This document shows, piece by piece, positions 24,301-34,120 of a stretch of 64,000 nucleotides of DNA (within the stretch, counting starts at the first letter, position 1; each line of letters opens with the position of its first letter). The translations under genes and the position numbers were made by a program. Origin of the DNA: Chrysemys picta bellii (Eukaryota; Chordata; Testudines; Emydidae); contig NC_088797.1 of the NCBI RefSeq assembly GCF_011386835.1, positions 62,397,587 to 62,461,586 of the forward strand. Reading direction: 5' to 3'. The notes under the pieces were generated by a model. The model had not been told where the DNA came from. It searched no databases and saw nothing but the letters and a program-made list of their open reading frames with translations.

Positions 24301-27300
24301 TGAAATTGTGACTCCTTCCTGAAACGTCTGCACACTATAACAGAGTCGGGGGCAGCATCTCTGGGGCCTTGGGACTTTCATAGGATTTCAAACCGTTTCC
24401 CGTTGGACAGTTGTTCAGTTGCTGGTTGTGAGCTCTTTGAGGGAAGCTGATCCATGAAGTTTGGCGCAGGATCTGGGTTCAGATCCAAATTTCCCAGCGC
24501 AGCGTCTGAAGGAGTTTTGGATCCAGTGTTGCCTTCCACATCTCTGTTTGTTTTGCTACACAGCACAGCTCAGTACCCAAACAAAGCTGCCCTTAAAGGC
24601 TATGGAACAGAAAGGGGCTTTGAATCCCGCACAAGCTGCAAGCTCCTTAAACTGCTGTCTGGGAAGGTCAAAAAAGAGGCAGCCAGTAAAACTGCACCTG
24701 ATCTACAAACACTAGACACTGACTGATGTTCGTCTCCAGTTACCCTCAAACAAACCCTGGGGCACAATGCTGGGGGATGCCACCATTTCTCCAAGAAGGA
24801 AATTACAGGAAAATCCTTATCACAAGCAACCTTTATGAAAGATTGTGTGAGCCAGTGTCTGATCCCCACTGCAGAGCAATTGCAATTGCAGGGAAGAAAT
24901 GCAGAGTATCCCCCGACCTCAGCAGAATCCTCCAGTTTTACTCTGGTGGTCAGAATCTGGGCTGTGCATAATGACCATGGAGGCGGATGTGTAGGGATTG
25001 TTGGTCAGTATCCATAGCATTTCTCCCATAGAGTGAATCAGGGTATTCTCCTGGACTAGACGTGACTATCTACTGACTAGTGATTTTATAACCTAAGGAA
25101 CATATATATCAAAGTGAGGCTGCACAAGTCTTAAACCTGCGCTCTTTTTGCATAGGCAGCATCTCATTACAGTGGGCATTGCAAAGAGCACTGGGGAGTG
25201 GGCAGCATGTGCATCAGGTCAGCTCTCCGCATCAGCCCTGGGAAGCCAGGGGACCTCTGCTTGCAGCTGCCCTGCTAGTGCTCCAGCCTAGAGAGGCAAT
25301 GACTTCCCCAGAGCTCCCCCTCCCCAGTTCAGACGGACACACACTAGGGCTATGTCTCCACTGAGAAGAAGGCAGGTCTCTCCCAGGGGATCACTGAGGC
25401 AAGTAGCATTTTACCGGGATAGCTACAGTGCTTCAGTGATCTCATTAAAACACAAGCCCCCGGCTCTGACCCACAGGATGCCTCTCCACCTGGAGGTGTA
25501 ACTCCCCACCCCCATATCTGTTCTGATCCAGCTAGCAGGCTAAAAACAGGATGGAGGTGGAGCAGCACAAGACGCCAAGCCCACCATCAGGGCGCCTCTC
25601 TGTTCTAAGTCCGCTAGCAGATCAGAGCCGGTGCGGGTCCCACTGGGGCTGGAATTTACCCCTTCCAGCTCCACCCCTTGTTATCTCCCTGTAAAATCCT
25701 GAGCGGAGGCAAGGCCCTTAGGTGGCCAGGTGAGTCCAGGGTGATACCCCTGGGGCTGGCCGCACCTGGCTTATCCTGCAGTAAAACAGAGCCTCCACTC
25801 CACTGTGTTATTACAGAAGGAAAGCCAAAGGCTTGTCTACATGGGACAGCTGTACCAGTTACACCAGCACAACCACACACATATAGTTAAACCCAGCTAG
25901 CTCTCATGTGAATACTCTTTTTCCAGGATACGGTGGCTTTCCCCTATTTGGCTTAAATCCCTTCCAAACAGGTACAAGATAACATCTCCAAAAAGGCCTC
26001 TTATACTGGAATGAGTGTGTCCACACAGGGGTTACAGCAATTTAAATTTCCACCTGAGTCTCTCATTTCCCCATGTAGACAAGCCCTGAAACCTTATGTA
26101 TCCTGCTCTACAAACACACCTCTGTGTAGGGGAAGACAACAGCACCTGCCGAGCCCACCATGTCTGCGTAGGCAATGGATGACGGGGAGTTTTGCCTGGG
26201 TAAGGACGGCAGGGGTTAACTCAAAGGGGCTATTTTACCAGGACACTGACTCATCTGCTGTAGCCAGCTTTCCACCGCGGATCAGAAACCAACTGAGAAA
26301 GCCACCGGGGCAGGCTGAGTGTGGAGGGGGCAATCACCCTCCACTTCCACTGCAAGGAGCAGTCCCTGGGACCCCTTTATCAGGCATTTCTCCCCCCACC
26401 CCCAGCACCACTCACAAGTGCTTCCCTGGGCTCCTGCCGGTCCCGGGGGCTTGGGACATCACTCCTATATAGAGGGTTTGGGGGCAGGGGGTTAAATATT
26501 GCTGTATTCAGCAGTTTCACACCATGATGAAATTGCTCCACTTTTAATAAAGTGAGATTGGGGGGCAAAGGTCTGCTCCTAACTCACTGTTTCCTTTATT
26601 TATTAATGCAATCCCTGACACACACACACCCCTTAGTCTCTAAACCCACAAACTGTGATTCACCTGGAGAAGTCAGCCCCTGCAAGGAGCCTGCCTGGAG
26701 CTGCTGCCAGAGCAGAGAGGCCCCTAAAGGAAAGCTGCATCCCCTTCCCAGGTATGCCGGGCGCGAGGGGCTGCAGGAGCGCACCGCAGCCAGGGCAGCT
26801 TCACTGTAGGCAGGGCTGTGCCGCTGTGAACCCATGCCCATAGGAATAGTGAGATGGGTTCAGATGGTCACCACCCCTTGCTCAGTTTACCCAGGCTGCA
26901 GCCAGTTACAGTCTGCCCAGGAGTTACAGTCCAGATTGGGAGTGGGGGCAGGAGAGGTGAAATAGTGGGAGAGCTAAAATCTCTGCCTCCCAATGCCTAA
27001 ACGGGGGGGGGGGGCACGCACATGTAAGCGAGTCCGGGGCTGCTAGGGCCCAATCCTGCACCCTTCAAGGCAATGGGATTTTTGCCATTGGAGGCAACCG
27101 GATCGGGCCCCTTGTCAATATCTTGGGAGTGAAACTAACACAGCGAAATCTCCCGCCTCCCTTTGGGTTTTCTTTCTAGTTCCGCGGAGGAAACCGATGG
27201 GGTGAATTCCTGCAGGGAGACCTTGGGCAGGGATCGTGCAAGTTACAAACAGCCGTTTGCTGGAACATATCCTAGCCTAGAAAGGGGACTTCATAGGCAA

Positions 27301-29258
27301 AGGAGTGAGAAACGCGCGTCTGATCAGCAATCCATCTACCTAGAGAAAGATCCCGCGGGGTAGCAAAGGCTAATGCACAATAAGCAAAAAACCCTTCACG
27401 CTCTGCCCCGAGAGACGGGGATTGGTTTTATTAATCTACATTTGAGACCAGTCCGCGTTTACATTTTCCTCCTCCTTAAATACAATTTTGCGCCTCTAAA
27501 ATGTTGATCAGCTAGTGTCTAAACGCCCCCGGCGCTCAGTTAAGAGAATCCGAATTTATCCCGGGTAGGGTGTTATATTTATACATCAGATTCATTTTCA
27601 CGCCAAATAGATTTTGTAAAAAGCACATTCCCGATTTATCACACACAGAGATACCTGCTGCCACGATTGCGCTTAGGAGTTCTTCTCTCTCGCGTCAATA
27701 CAAACATTCACGGACTTATATCTGAAAAAAGCAACAGAGGGTCCTGTGGCACCTTTAAGACTAACTCAAGTATTGGGAGCATAAGCTTTCCTGGGTAAGA
27801 ACCTCACTTCTTCAGATGCAAGACGCATCTGAAGAAGTGATGTTCTTACCCACAAAAGCTTATGCTCCCAATACTTCTGTTAGTCTTAAAGGTGCCACAG
27901 GACCCTCTGTTGCTTTTTACAGATTCAGACTAACATGGCTACCCCTCTGATACTTATATCTGAAAGGATCTGATCGCTCGAAGGACCCGGGTGGGTATCA
28001 AGGAGGCCGGTGTTTTGCTTGATTTCCCAAGGGCAGGGGCTATTTCATGGAAAACATCCCATGAACTTAGCAGCAGCGATTAGTTCGCATTTGCAGCCTA
28101 ATCGCATCTGGTCTGGGCGCACGGACAACCCCGAGGGGCGCACCAGGCTCGACATAGGTTCGCAGGCGGCCTGGTCAGGGCTCTCCGGAGCGCCACAAGA
28201 CACAGGTGTAAAACCCGCAATCTGCACACCCGCCGCTGCACACCCAGCCCCAGAGACACTCAACACACCACGTGCCACCCTCCAGCTGCCCCGGCTCGCC
28301 GCGCGCACCCAGGCCGGCAGCGCATGCCAGCCCCTACTAGCAAAGTTACCCGGTGCCCCCAAGATCCAACCCACAGCAGATCCCGTGGGGCGCCAGCTGT
28401 CTGGGCTGGAGCGGCCAAGAGCCGAGACATTTTCGTTTTTCTCCCGCTGCTCTCCAAAGGAGGGAGGTTTGGTCTCTCTGCTCCAGGGGAAGGAGTCCCA
28501 CGGACAAGTGGCCGCCCGGTGCTGGCTGGGAGCAGACCCAGAGCTCCGCAGCTGCTAATGGGTAGCGTGGAGCTGCGCTCCGTTAGCTGGAGAAGGTGTC
28601 GCTGTTGTGTAATTACAAACACCGCTAGGGCGGCTCTCGCTTTGCACCCAGAAACGCCTCGGCAGCCTGCCCGAGCAGCTCGCTCCGCTGGCACCCCAGT
28701 TCCCCGAGCCCTGCCGGGGGCTGCCGGTCCCTGCTCAGCGATCGCTGCGGCGCACGGGAGAGAGAAGGCGCACGGAGGGGCTGGGGACTGTCCGGGCCAG
28801 CGAGCTTTGTACACAACTGGACACCGCTGGGCAAGGACACGCGAGCAAATGCACACGGGGGGGCGGACGCCAAGTCCCAGCCGTGGCGAGATCCGCCCGT
28901 AGGGGTCGCTCCCAAACCCCGCGTTGATGGTTTCTTCTTTCCAACGGAAACCTTGGCTCAGCAGTCGCTGTGGACCGGCCAGCTCCACAGACACGCACTC
29001 CCCAGAAGCCGGGGAAACGAGCTGCAAGCGGGCCGAGACTTCTGCAAAGTTTCCCTCCCGTGGGCTGACAGCGCTCCTCCCGCCCGCCTCATGCCCCGAT
29101 CCCAGCTCCAGCCCCACGGTGCCTGGGCAGACGGCTGCAATGCACGGGGGAAAGGCCGCCGCGACCCGGGGGGCTGGAGTGGAGCCATCGCACTTACCCT
29201 CCGAGGGGGAGAGAGAGAGCAGCAGACAAGTGAGCAGCGCTAGGGCTTTCCCGTTCAT
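12286..29258 (-). CDS. CXCL12: CXCL12 (SDF-1) chemokine gene, coding span of four exons
   Basis: Secreted homeostatic CXC chemokine. In vertebrates it signals through CXCR4 and ACKR3 to guide germ cells, neurons, blood progenitors and vessels. Joining 29258-29198, 23357-23240 and 20005-19915 gives 270 nt, an 89-residue precursor plus stop (alpha). Replacing the last piece with 20005-19919 and 12301-12286 gives 282 nt, 93 residues plus stop (beta). Both lengths equal the mammalian isoforms. The mature protein starts [11 protein letters not shown] and has four cysteines at mature positions 9, 11, 34 and 50, the heparin-binding cluster KHLK at 24-27, and the C-terminal helix [12 protein letters not shown]. 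All introns are GT-AG and their phases agree. The signal peptide ends SEE before the mature lysine, as I recall for chicken rather than mammals. No gamma-type exon was recognised. Identification is very secure. Confidence 0.96.
13690..13850 (+). mobile_element. MIR 3' fragment
   Basis: Typical MIR 3' text: TGTGCCTCGGTTTCCCCACC, GTGAAATGGGTGATAATACT and AAGCACTA. It lies in CXCL12 intron 3. Confidence 0.6.
14365..14520 (-). mobile_element. MIR fragment, reverse orientation
   Basis: Reads as reversed MIR: ATTATCCCCATT, then CTTGCACAAGATCACAGAAG, then GAACCTGGGTCTC and CTACCCACTGGGCCAT. Confidence 0.65.
16151..16381 (-). pseudogene. Second, inverted copy of the hAT transposase C-terminus
   Basis: The minus strand reads [20 protein letters not shown], then [20 protein letters not shown], then [17 protein letters not shown] before a stop: the hAT dimerisation domain. 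It is in opposite orientation to the copy at 16.85-17.06 kb and fewer of its codons are broken. It forms the left arm of the snap-back element. Confidence 0.87.
16426..17063 (+). pseudogene. hAT transposase C-terminal half (decayed)
   Basis: Plus-strand pieces: [20 protein letters not shown], then [18 protein letters not shown], an in-frame stop, [44 protein letters not shown], stop, [20 protein letters not shown]. The 'ALDPRFK' block and the LARKYL..PAT..P..LFS..GDIV...R..LSP dimerisation region are diagnostic of hAT transposases. Several stops; not functional. The N-terminal half (BED finger, first catalytic residues) is absent. Confidence 0.85.
17816..17821 (-). terminator. Candidate poly(A) signal for CXCL12 alpha
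   Basis: AATAAA on the minus strand, 2.1 kb beyond the alpha stop in AT-rich DNA. An ATTAAA at 19770-19765 is a much nearer alternative. Neither can be chosen from sequence alone. Confidence 0.25.
18421..18548. repeat. Short palindromic repeat, TTAAGCAC family
   Basis: TTCAGCAAGGTACTTAAGCT pairs with the inverse GATGCTTAAGTACCGTGCTG on the other side of a CTACTCACGTG centre. A similar copy is at 21175-21300 (AAAGCACTTAAGCACACGCT / GCTTAAGTAAAGCACATGCT) and another at 49988-50085. Confidence 0.6.
19915..20005 (-). CDS. CXCL12: CXCL12 coding exon 3 (alpha C-terminus and stop)
   Basis: The acceptor is TTTTGACAG|C (AG at 20007-20006). It encodes the third base of Val39, then [15 protein letters not shown] and [14 protein letters not shown], with TAA at 19917-19915. 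It holds Cys50 and the C-terminal amphipathic helix. The stop lies in AACAAGTAAGG. If read through, this is the alpha isoform with a 3' UTR continuing to the left. If the GT at 19918-19917 is used as a donor, the exon ends at 19919 (87 nt, as in mammals) and joins the beta exon at 12301. An Asn-Asn-Ser sequon (mature 44-46) replaces the mammalian Asn-Asn-Asn. Confidence 0.95.
20534..20559. repeat. Poly-T run
   Basis: About 25 consecutive T in CXCL12 intron 2. Confidence 0.8.
20918..21047. repeat. Short palindromic repeat, GATCCTTCAAAGTGCTGAG family
   Basis: GCTGATCCTTCAAAGTGCTG at the left pairs roughly with TCAGCATCTTGCAGGATCAG at the right. Related single halves occur at 24105-24155 and 27045-27110. 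Confidence 0.55.
23240..23357 (-). CDS. CXCL12: CXCL12 coding exon 2 (N-loop, CXC motif, first beta strands)
   Basis: 118 nt between acceptor CCCACAG (AG at 23359-23358) and donor GTAAGT (from 23239). It encodes (E)[17 protein letters not shown], then [14 protein letters not shown], then PNCSLQIV with two bases of the last valine codon. It carries the receptor-activating N-terminus KPVSLTYR, the CXC pair (Cys9, Cys11), the basic cluster KHLK and Cys34. Relative to human there is Tyr14 for Phe, Asn17 for His, Lys20 for Arg, Thr30 for Asn and Ser35 for Ala; these are conservative. Human exon 2 is also 118 nt. Confidence 0.96.
25830..26085. mobile_element. Candidate MITE with GGCTTGTCTACATGG ends
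   Basis: Perfect 15-bp terminal inverted repeats (25830-25844 and 26071-26085) related to the ends of the 41.8-kb Harbinger-type element. No matching target duplication is visible, so it is old or the true ends differ. Confidence 0.55.
27728..27951. mobile_element. Penelope-like inverted-dimer insertion, 224 bp, with hammerhead-like cores
   Basis: Flanked by a perfect 14-bp direct repeat, ACTTATATCTGAAA (27714-27727 and 27952-27965). Inside, two 89-bp arms (27731-27819 and 27825-27913) are inverted copies differing at 5 positions, with a 5-bp spacer, then a tail ATTCAGACTAACATGGCTAC. Each arm carries CTGAAGA, a stem region, GAAA or AAAA, and GCTTATGC, the layout of a minimal hammerhead ribozyme. 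Penelope-like elements are known to carry such motifs; the assignment to that class is inference. It lies in CXCL12 intron 1. Confidence 0.72.
29198..29258 (-). CDS. CXCL12: CXCL12 coding exon 1 (signal peptide)
   Basis: 61 coding nt: ATG at 29258-29256, then [20 protein letters not shown] and the first base of the next codon. The stretch is a classic signal peptide with one basic residue (Lys4), a Leu/Ala-rich core and a small-residue/acidic end. The donor is G|GTAAGTG with GT at 29197-29196. Human exon 1 also contributes 61 coding nt. The open frame runs on into intron 1 for 332 codons, but that extension is proline- and cysteine-rich translated CpG island and is not real protein. I chose this ATG because it is the only one giving a signal peptide of correct length in frame with exon 2. 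Confidence 0.95.
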
Positions 29259-29400
29259 GCTGGCGAGGGGGGCGAGCTGGGAGTGAAAGTCCGGAGGCTG
29301 CTGCTGCCGGCTGAGCTCTGCTGAAATGCCTGGTCCCCTCCCCTCTATAGAGGGGGGCGGCGATGCGGGGCGAGGGGGAGGGGAGTAGCCAGCGATGATT
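29259..29400 (-). promoter_or_regulatory. CXCL12 core promoter and 5' UTR
   Basis: Reading leftward from 29400 there is a GC-box-like CGCCGCCCCCC, then a palindromic TATA-like CCTCTATAGAGG centred near 29348, about 85-90 nt before the ATG. Initiation roughly 25-30 nt downstream would give a 5' UTR of about 55-65 nt. The initiation site is inferred. Confidence 0.55.
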
Positions 29401-31235
29401 TATTGCCCGTGGCATGTTATTACATCCTTCCTCTGCTCCCATTGCTGGAACCCGACCAGACAGCGAGTCGCTCGCAGCCTGCGTCCAGCGAGGCCGGGCT
29501 CGGAGCGAGCTGCGGAGCCCGGGGACCCGAGAGGGTCGCCAGCTGCAGAATCGACGCCTCGCTGCCCCGGGGAGGCTGCAGGAGAAGGGGGTGGGCAGGC
29601 TTAGGGGACAGACCACGAACCCCCAATGCACTTGTCGAGCGAGGGGGGAGGGATTAGAGCCTCTCACCCCCGAGCCTGCAAGGAGGAGTTGGCCGAAGCC
29701 GGGTAAAGCAGGCAATTAAGATTAAAGCGGCACCCATTAAACTGGGCGGGCTGCCCACGGCCACGTGGGATGTGGATCGCTTCTGGGTACCCCAGCCACA
29801 CTGATCCGGAACCCATTTGGCGCTGGGCCGGAGTCTGCTGTGGGGTAAATCTCCTGGTTGCCATGCATCGACACTGGGGTAACCCACTGCCCCCTTCCCT
29901 CCAGCGCATTGACACCGGTCAGTCTGACAGCTGCAGCAGGCCCTCAATGTCTTGGCATCGGGGATGCTTTTCCTTGCGTCTAAACACCGTACCCTCGTGA
30001 GCTGAGCCCAGCTCTACATCTTCAGGCCCATCTCTGCTCCTTTGTCTTGCAGATGCCGCTGGGTTAGCCGGCAACTCCCCTGAAAAGGCCCCATAGCCTT
30101 GCAGAGCCGGCCGGGCTAATGGGGCCACTTAGCACGGGCCATTACAGCATTGTCAAGTGTAATTGACTTGAGCTTGTCTTCACTGTCTCTGATCCAAGCC
30201 CACAGGGGCCTGTTTGTTGCCATTCAATCCTTTAAATAAACATTGTGGCTTTGAGTCAAACTCAGGGGCTGCGTTCTAGAGGCGCCCGCATGGGAGGCTA
30301 GGGGAGGGGGGCAAGCCAGTTTATAATGGCAATGCTGGGCTGGCAGGGGTGGGCAATGAAGGTGCTGATCAGGGTGATACAGGAGGGGGCTTACACCGAA
30401 GCGGGAATACCGAGATAGCTCATTTCTCTAGCTCCAGGCTCCTTTTCTTTACCTGCCCAAAGATCATGGCACTATTAGACACCTTTGAGCTGTTAATAAA
30501 GGGCTGAAGGGTGCCAACTCCCCTACCAATGCAGTGGGCAGGTCTGCCCCCAGGGCCTCACCCACACTCCCCTGAAGTCAATGGAAAGACCCCACCAGTG
30601 CTCAGCACAATGGGGCCCTGGATCTGGAGACCAGTGAGATGAGACAGATAGATGGATCCATCGATCTATTCCATACCCACCATTCTCTCTATCTAATCTC
30701 CCAACACTGTGGTATCTGAGCAGTAGTACAATCCAAATTAACTATTCTTATTATATTTTCAAAAGGACCTATGAGATTTTTGGAGCCCAAGTCCCATTGA
30801 AAGCCAACACAATTTAGGCTCCTAAGTCAATTAGATCTTTTGGAAATTATAATAAATTTGCATCCTATGGAAATTTGTACAGCTTTTTTTTTAAAAAGAA
30901 GTTGTCTTCATTTTTCCTTTACTACCCACACAGAAAACAACAATGAAACAACATAACAACAACGATTTCACTCCTCACTAATGTTTGAGTGGTAAGTACA
31001 GTATCAGAATGCTGAACAGTACCGCATTCTGCACAGTAAACAAAAGAAAAGAAATGTGTCAACCCCTAGTGAAGCTGCTTAGGGCAGAAGTGGACACAAA
31101 TTTGCATGGAAATAACTACATCGGTTTTACTTCACAGCTCTTGTTATTTCTCTGTGAGGACACTTATTTCTGAATAACAGAATCCTATTTCAGTTTTGAA
31201 TATTGACATCAGCAGAAGGAAAATAGGACCCTTCG

Positions 31236-31365
31236 ATTGTAAACTCTATGGGATAGTGTGGGACTGCCTTTGTGTTCTGGGTTTGTACAGCGCCCAGCAC
31301 CATGGGGTACTGGGCCATGACTGGGGCTCCTGGGTGCTACCATAATCATTAGCATCTGAAATTAG
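31236..31365 (+). mobile_element. MIR-related 3' fragment
   Basis: TTGTACAGCGCCCAGCACCA, TGGGGTACTGGGCCATGACT and CTCCTGGGTGCTACCATAAT are the characteristic 3' end of amniote MIR-like SINEs. Confidence 0.6.
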
Positions 31366-31600
31366 AGTGTTCAGACATAGACTTGCACCAGAGGAATGAA
31401 GGTGTAAATTAAAACTGATGCAGTTTCTGTTGATTGCTCCTTTGTGTGCAGACCAGCCCTTAGCACATCATCTAGAGATAGTCAAATGTCATTCACCATG
31501 AGAAAATTAATGCAATAAAAGTCTATCACACAAGAGAAAAAGAAATCATCTAAACAGCAGCTCCTGGGAGAGTGACTAAGAACCAAGTATGGAGAACAAG

Positions 31601-31620
31601 TTATATATATATATATATAA
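31601..31620. repeat. TA microsatellite
   Basis: Alternating TA of about 20 bp. Confidence 0.8.
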
Positions 31621-33599
31621 CTCTGCACTACTGCACCTCACATAACACTAAATTGACTCTTTCTTTCTGTCTCCTCGGTCCAAGCCTACTCTAATGTCAA
31701 TCATCCCTCAGCTGGCTACTCTGGTATGAGCACACTGGCTCCCTCGTGTGAGAAACTGGCTGAGGTGCATCCTTCAGTCCAGACCTCGAGCATCGCCCGG
31801 CCGCAGTGCAGGGAAAGTCGCAGCACATCAGCGGATGTGCTGCTCTGAGCATGTGAAGATGGATGGGTTATTTCTTTAGATACAAGAGCAATGATTTAAC
31901 CGTGCCCTATACTCGGAGCTGGTCACTGGGACAGAACCATTTGCCACCAGAGAATGCAGTGCCATCGAAAGGCTTCAGGGAATTATGTTGGCGTCACTGA
32001 AATTTCATTTAAGAGAAAACCAGGGGAAAAAACCAACTTTCTGAAAATGTCAAAAGGTCCCCTGTCACCATGTTCAGAATGAAACATTTCCATTGTACAG
32101 TCTGAATTAACTTTTCCTTTTGGAATTGTTTATTTTGCATAATAATGGCATCGAAAATGTAAAGTAAAAAAAAATCAAAACAGAATGTTTCATAACATTT
32201 TTGTCTCAATAAATGTTTTGATCAAAACCAAACTATATTTTTTAAATTTTCCTTACTGGGGACTTCTGAAAGTTGCGTGTTACTTTTCAGTTCAGGACCC
32301 AGCCAAATTGCAACATCTCATTTTGAGATCTTTCCCCGTATGGAACTTCTATCCTCTGCACAGATCTAAACCAACCTGCAATTAGAAGAAGATGGTTAGA
32401 AGAATTTTTTAAAGCTTTAGTAGACAGAAAAGGAGTATTCTATAAATACCATAAAGATGTAATCTACAGAAAACTATGTTTTTATCTACTGTGTTGAACG
32501 AACTACCTTGCAAGTACTTCCTTGTAATAACAGTAGGACAGAAAAGTCAGCAAGAAGGAAACTGCATTTTGCCAAAATGTAAATGTTTTCTTAGAGTAGC
32601 TAAACAAGAAAAGTAGATTTTACTCAGATAAAAAACTGTTAAACAGAAGTTAAGGTTGAGATTTAAAAACATCACAGCGGTGTTTAATCACTCCCAAGTA
32701 TTACAAACCTAGGAAATTTAGAGTTATAGATAATCTTAAAAAAAAATCTAAATTAACTGACAGTAGGTGTTACATTTCTTTAAAAAGCTGATTCTTAATT
32801 CGTTTTAATTCCCAACTAAGTAATCTATTCTGTACTCAAAACGTGTGGTTATTCTGGGGATGATAAAATGTATTTTTCAAATAGAACAGAATGGTTCAAT
32901 CCCTACTTTAAATGCAAAACTCAACATAGCTATGAAACTGCAATTGGATCTTCCACTGTGTTTTGGAGATTTTAATTTTTTTTCAGCGCACTGGCAAAGC
33001 AAGGCTGAAGAGTGAAAGGTGAAAATTGACTCACTCCTAGTTGCTAACAAAATTTAAGACACCCTACCTTTTATAGTGGATAATACAGTCATTGTTATAT
33101 TATGATCAGTATTTCTGACAAATATGGTTATATGCTGTACTTTTTGTCATAGAATAATATTTGGATCACATTAATTTTTACATATAATGGATTTATTCAA
33201 CATGAACAAAAAATCTGTTTTGTGGATCTTTACATGATAAGACTGCCATCATCTAAACCTTAAACGTTTTATTATGTAAAGTTTTTTTAAAAAATACTCC
33301 ATAGATTTTGCCTAAATGAAGCAAAACCAGAAACCTGCATATCTCCATTAATTATGTGAGGTAAGAATTTTTAAAAAGTTCTTTTCTCAGACTGGGAAAA
33401 TTTTAGCCCTGATTTCATTTTGTTTTAATTAATTCAGTAATAGTTCCCAATATGTCATGGCTTTATTATCCATGTACTAATGTCAGGGACATGTACTGAG
33501 CTGTTAAAATTGACAAATAAAAACTATGTTAAACTACTGCTATTAAATGTCAATCTTAATTCCAATGTAGAGTAAAATACATTGCAGGAAAATTATAAT

Positions 33600-34120
33600 T
33601 ATCCCCAAACTAAGTGTTATAATCCCAGGAAATTCAGAGTTAATGTTAATAAAATTTAAGAAATCCAAACATGCTGTGGGGTGAAAATGCACCATTAAGG
33701 CATACAGACAACCTTAACTCTACCCTGTAGTGACACCATAAAATAATCAGACCATTATGATTAAAGCATTTTTAAGTATCTGTTTCCAGGTTAGATTAAA
33801 GTGATTTTTAAAGATGTTATTTTCCCCTCTCTAGTGACATCACTATAGGACAGAGTTAAGGTTGTTTGCATGCCTCAACTGTATCTTTCCATCTCTTATG
33901 ATGCCGCCATGTGAAAGAAATGAAAAACTCCTTTCTCTTTAAAAATCAGATTAATCTAAACTGGGACCCCACACTAACATATTATAATCATAATTAGGTA
34001 AGTATTGACTGGCATCATTACAGGGCAAAGTTTAGGTTGTTTAGGTGCCTCATCTGTGCATTTCCATACCTTGACATGTTTGGATTCCTTCGAAGTTTGA
34101 CTTTGACCCTGAATTTCTTT
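33600..34120. repeat. Long imperfect foldback repeat, unclassified
   Basis: The left arm (33600-33830) contains GGAAATTCAGAGTTA, AATCCAAACATG, ACAACCTTAACTCTACCCTG and TTAGATTAAAGTG in order. The right arm (about 33925-34120) contains their complements in reverse order, ending GACTTTGACCCTGAATTTC. A third, shorter inverted copy sits at 33835-33895. No target duplication or coding potential seen. Confidence 0.65.

Larger units (their letters stand above)
23358..29197 (-). other. CXCL12 intron 1
   Basis: 5.8 kb, GT-AG. Contains a Harbinger-end MITE candidate, a palindromic repeat (27045-27110), the 27.7-kb Penelope-like hairpin and part of the CpG island. Nothing recognised in 23400-25340 apart from the half palindrome at 24105-24155, nor in 26100-27000. 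Confidence 0.8.
28050..29760. promoter_or_regulatory. CpG island over CXCL12 exon 1
   Basis: The stretch is visibly GC-rich with frequent CpG, unlike the AT-rich introns and flanks. It covers the promoter, exon 1 and the start of intron 1. An E-box-type CACGTG lies at its upstream edge (near 29763). Long open frames on both strands here come from lack of AT-rich stops and are not counted as genes. Confidence 0.7.

Noticed and set aside
28010..28902. 182- and 192-codon plus-strand open frames
   Set aside because: GC-rich island lacks stop codons by composition; no start context or family motif.
28260..29258. 332-codon minus-strand open frame starting at the CXCL12 ATG
   Set aside because: Only the first 20 codons are exon 1; the rest runs through a good GTAAGTG donor into CpG-island intron and matches no domain.
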